Positions 63,808 to 64,000 of a stretch of 64,000 bases of DNA are shown here, one piece after another. Below the pieces are notes generated by a model, which was given only the letters and a program-made list of their open reading frames with translations, made no database searches and was not told the DNA's origin. A program made the translations under genes and the position numbers. Location of the stretch: NCBI RefSeq assembly GCF_004353845.1, contig NZ_CP037864.1, positions 1,178,001-1,242,000 on the forward strand, in the 5' to 3' direction. How positions within the stretch are numbered: the stretch's first letter is position 1; every line of letters begins with the position of its first letter. This DNA is from Citrobacter arsenatis. Its GTDB lineage: Bacteria > Pseudomonadota > Gammaproteobacteria > Enterobacterales > Enterobacteriaceae.

Positions 63808-64000
63808 ATGGCATGCGGCGAATTTTCCCTGATTGCCCGTTATTTTGACCGCGTAAGAACGTCTCGTCTTGATGTCGAAACCGGTATTGGTGACGACTGC
63901 GCACTTCTGAACATCCCTGAAAAGCAGACGCTGGCGATCAGTACCGATACGCTGGTGGCTGGCAATCACTTCCTCCCCGACATTGATCCTGCCGATCTCG
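63808..64000 (+). CDS. thiL: Thiamine-monophosphate kinase, 5' part (cut by window end)
   Basis: ThiL phosphorylates thiamine monophosphate to the active pyrophosphate cofactor. Only the first ~64 codons are present. They read MACGEFSLIARYFDRVR and then the nucleotide-binding IGDDCALL and STDTLVAGNHF, matching E. coli ThiL. The gene runs off the right edge. Position after nusB agrees with the conserved ribD-ribH-nusB-thiL order. Confidence 0.95.
   Translation, partial: MACGEFSLIARYFDRVRTSRLDVETGIGDDCALLNIPEKQTLAISTDTLVAGNHFLPDIDPADL

Overview
This window is a chromosomal segment of an enterobacterium, most likely Citrobacter or a close relative. Most genes follow, in order and orientation, the E. 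coli K-12 run tauABCD-hemB-(autotransporter)-yaiV-ampH-sbmA-yaiW-yaiY-yaiZ-ddlA-iraP-phoA-psiF-dgcC-proC-yaiI-aroL-yaiA-aroM-ppnP-rdgC-mak-araJ-sbcCD-phoBR-brnQ-proY-malZ-acpH-queA-tgt-yajC-secDF-tsx-yajI-nrdR-ribD-ribH-nusB-thiL. Having both phoA and the tau operon argues against Salmonella, which as I recall lacks both. The extra genes tell against E. coli itself. The genus call is inference from gene content, not a database match. I saw no tRNA, rRNA, CRISPR array, prophage or insertion sequence.

Layout. 13-3573 (minus): a UhpA/UhpB/UhpC-like three-component system, at its left end probably continuing into a transporter gene outside the window. 3902-7321: taurine import and desulfonation (tauABCD). 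7399-17197: hemB, a large EhaB-type autotransporter after an AT-rich gap, the regulator iprA (yaiV), ampH, the peptide importer sbmA with lipoprotein yaiW, and two small membrane proteins. 17223-20306: ddlA, an extra MdtG-like efflux gene, and the RpoS antiadaptor iraP. 20411-29113: phosphate-starvation genes phoA-psiF, diguanylate cyclase dgcC, proC, the TyrR/TrpR-controlled aroL cluster, ppnP, rdgC and mak. 29120-37050: araJ, the SbcCD nuclease and the PhoBR two-component system. 37456-42186: brnQ, proY and malZ.

The main accessory block is 42180-51445. A LysR regulator diverges from a three-gene cluster of a YcaC-like hydrolase, a monooxygenase-domain membrane protein and a YtcJ-like amidohydrolase with an unusual Cys/His-rich tail. 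Next come an overlapping DUF2339/DUF3999 membrane-protein pair and the peroxiredoxin gene tsaA. A second small insert at 57995-59148, where E. coli has yajD, holds a VOC-fold protein, a WYL-type regulator and a perfect palindrome that looks like its operator. The rest, 51614-64000, is core: acpH, queA-tgt-yajC-secD-secF, tsx, yajI and nrdR-ribD-ribH-nusB-thiL.

Regulation can be read at several points. Pho boxes precede phoA and phoB, so PhoBR controls itself and phoA within this window. TyrR and TrpR operators precede aroL, two inverted MalT boxes precede malZ, and CRP/CytR-type sites precede tsx. Small repeats are frequent: two ERIC elements (one inside an operon, one in the tsx leader), a 39-bp perfect palindrome that looks like an ERIC reduced to its ends, and several REP units.
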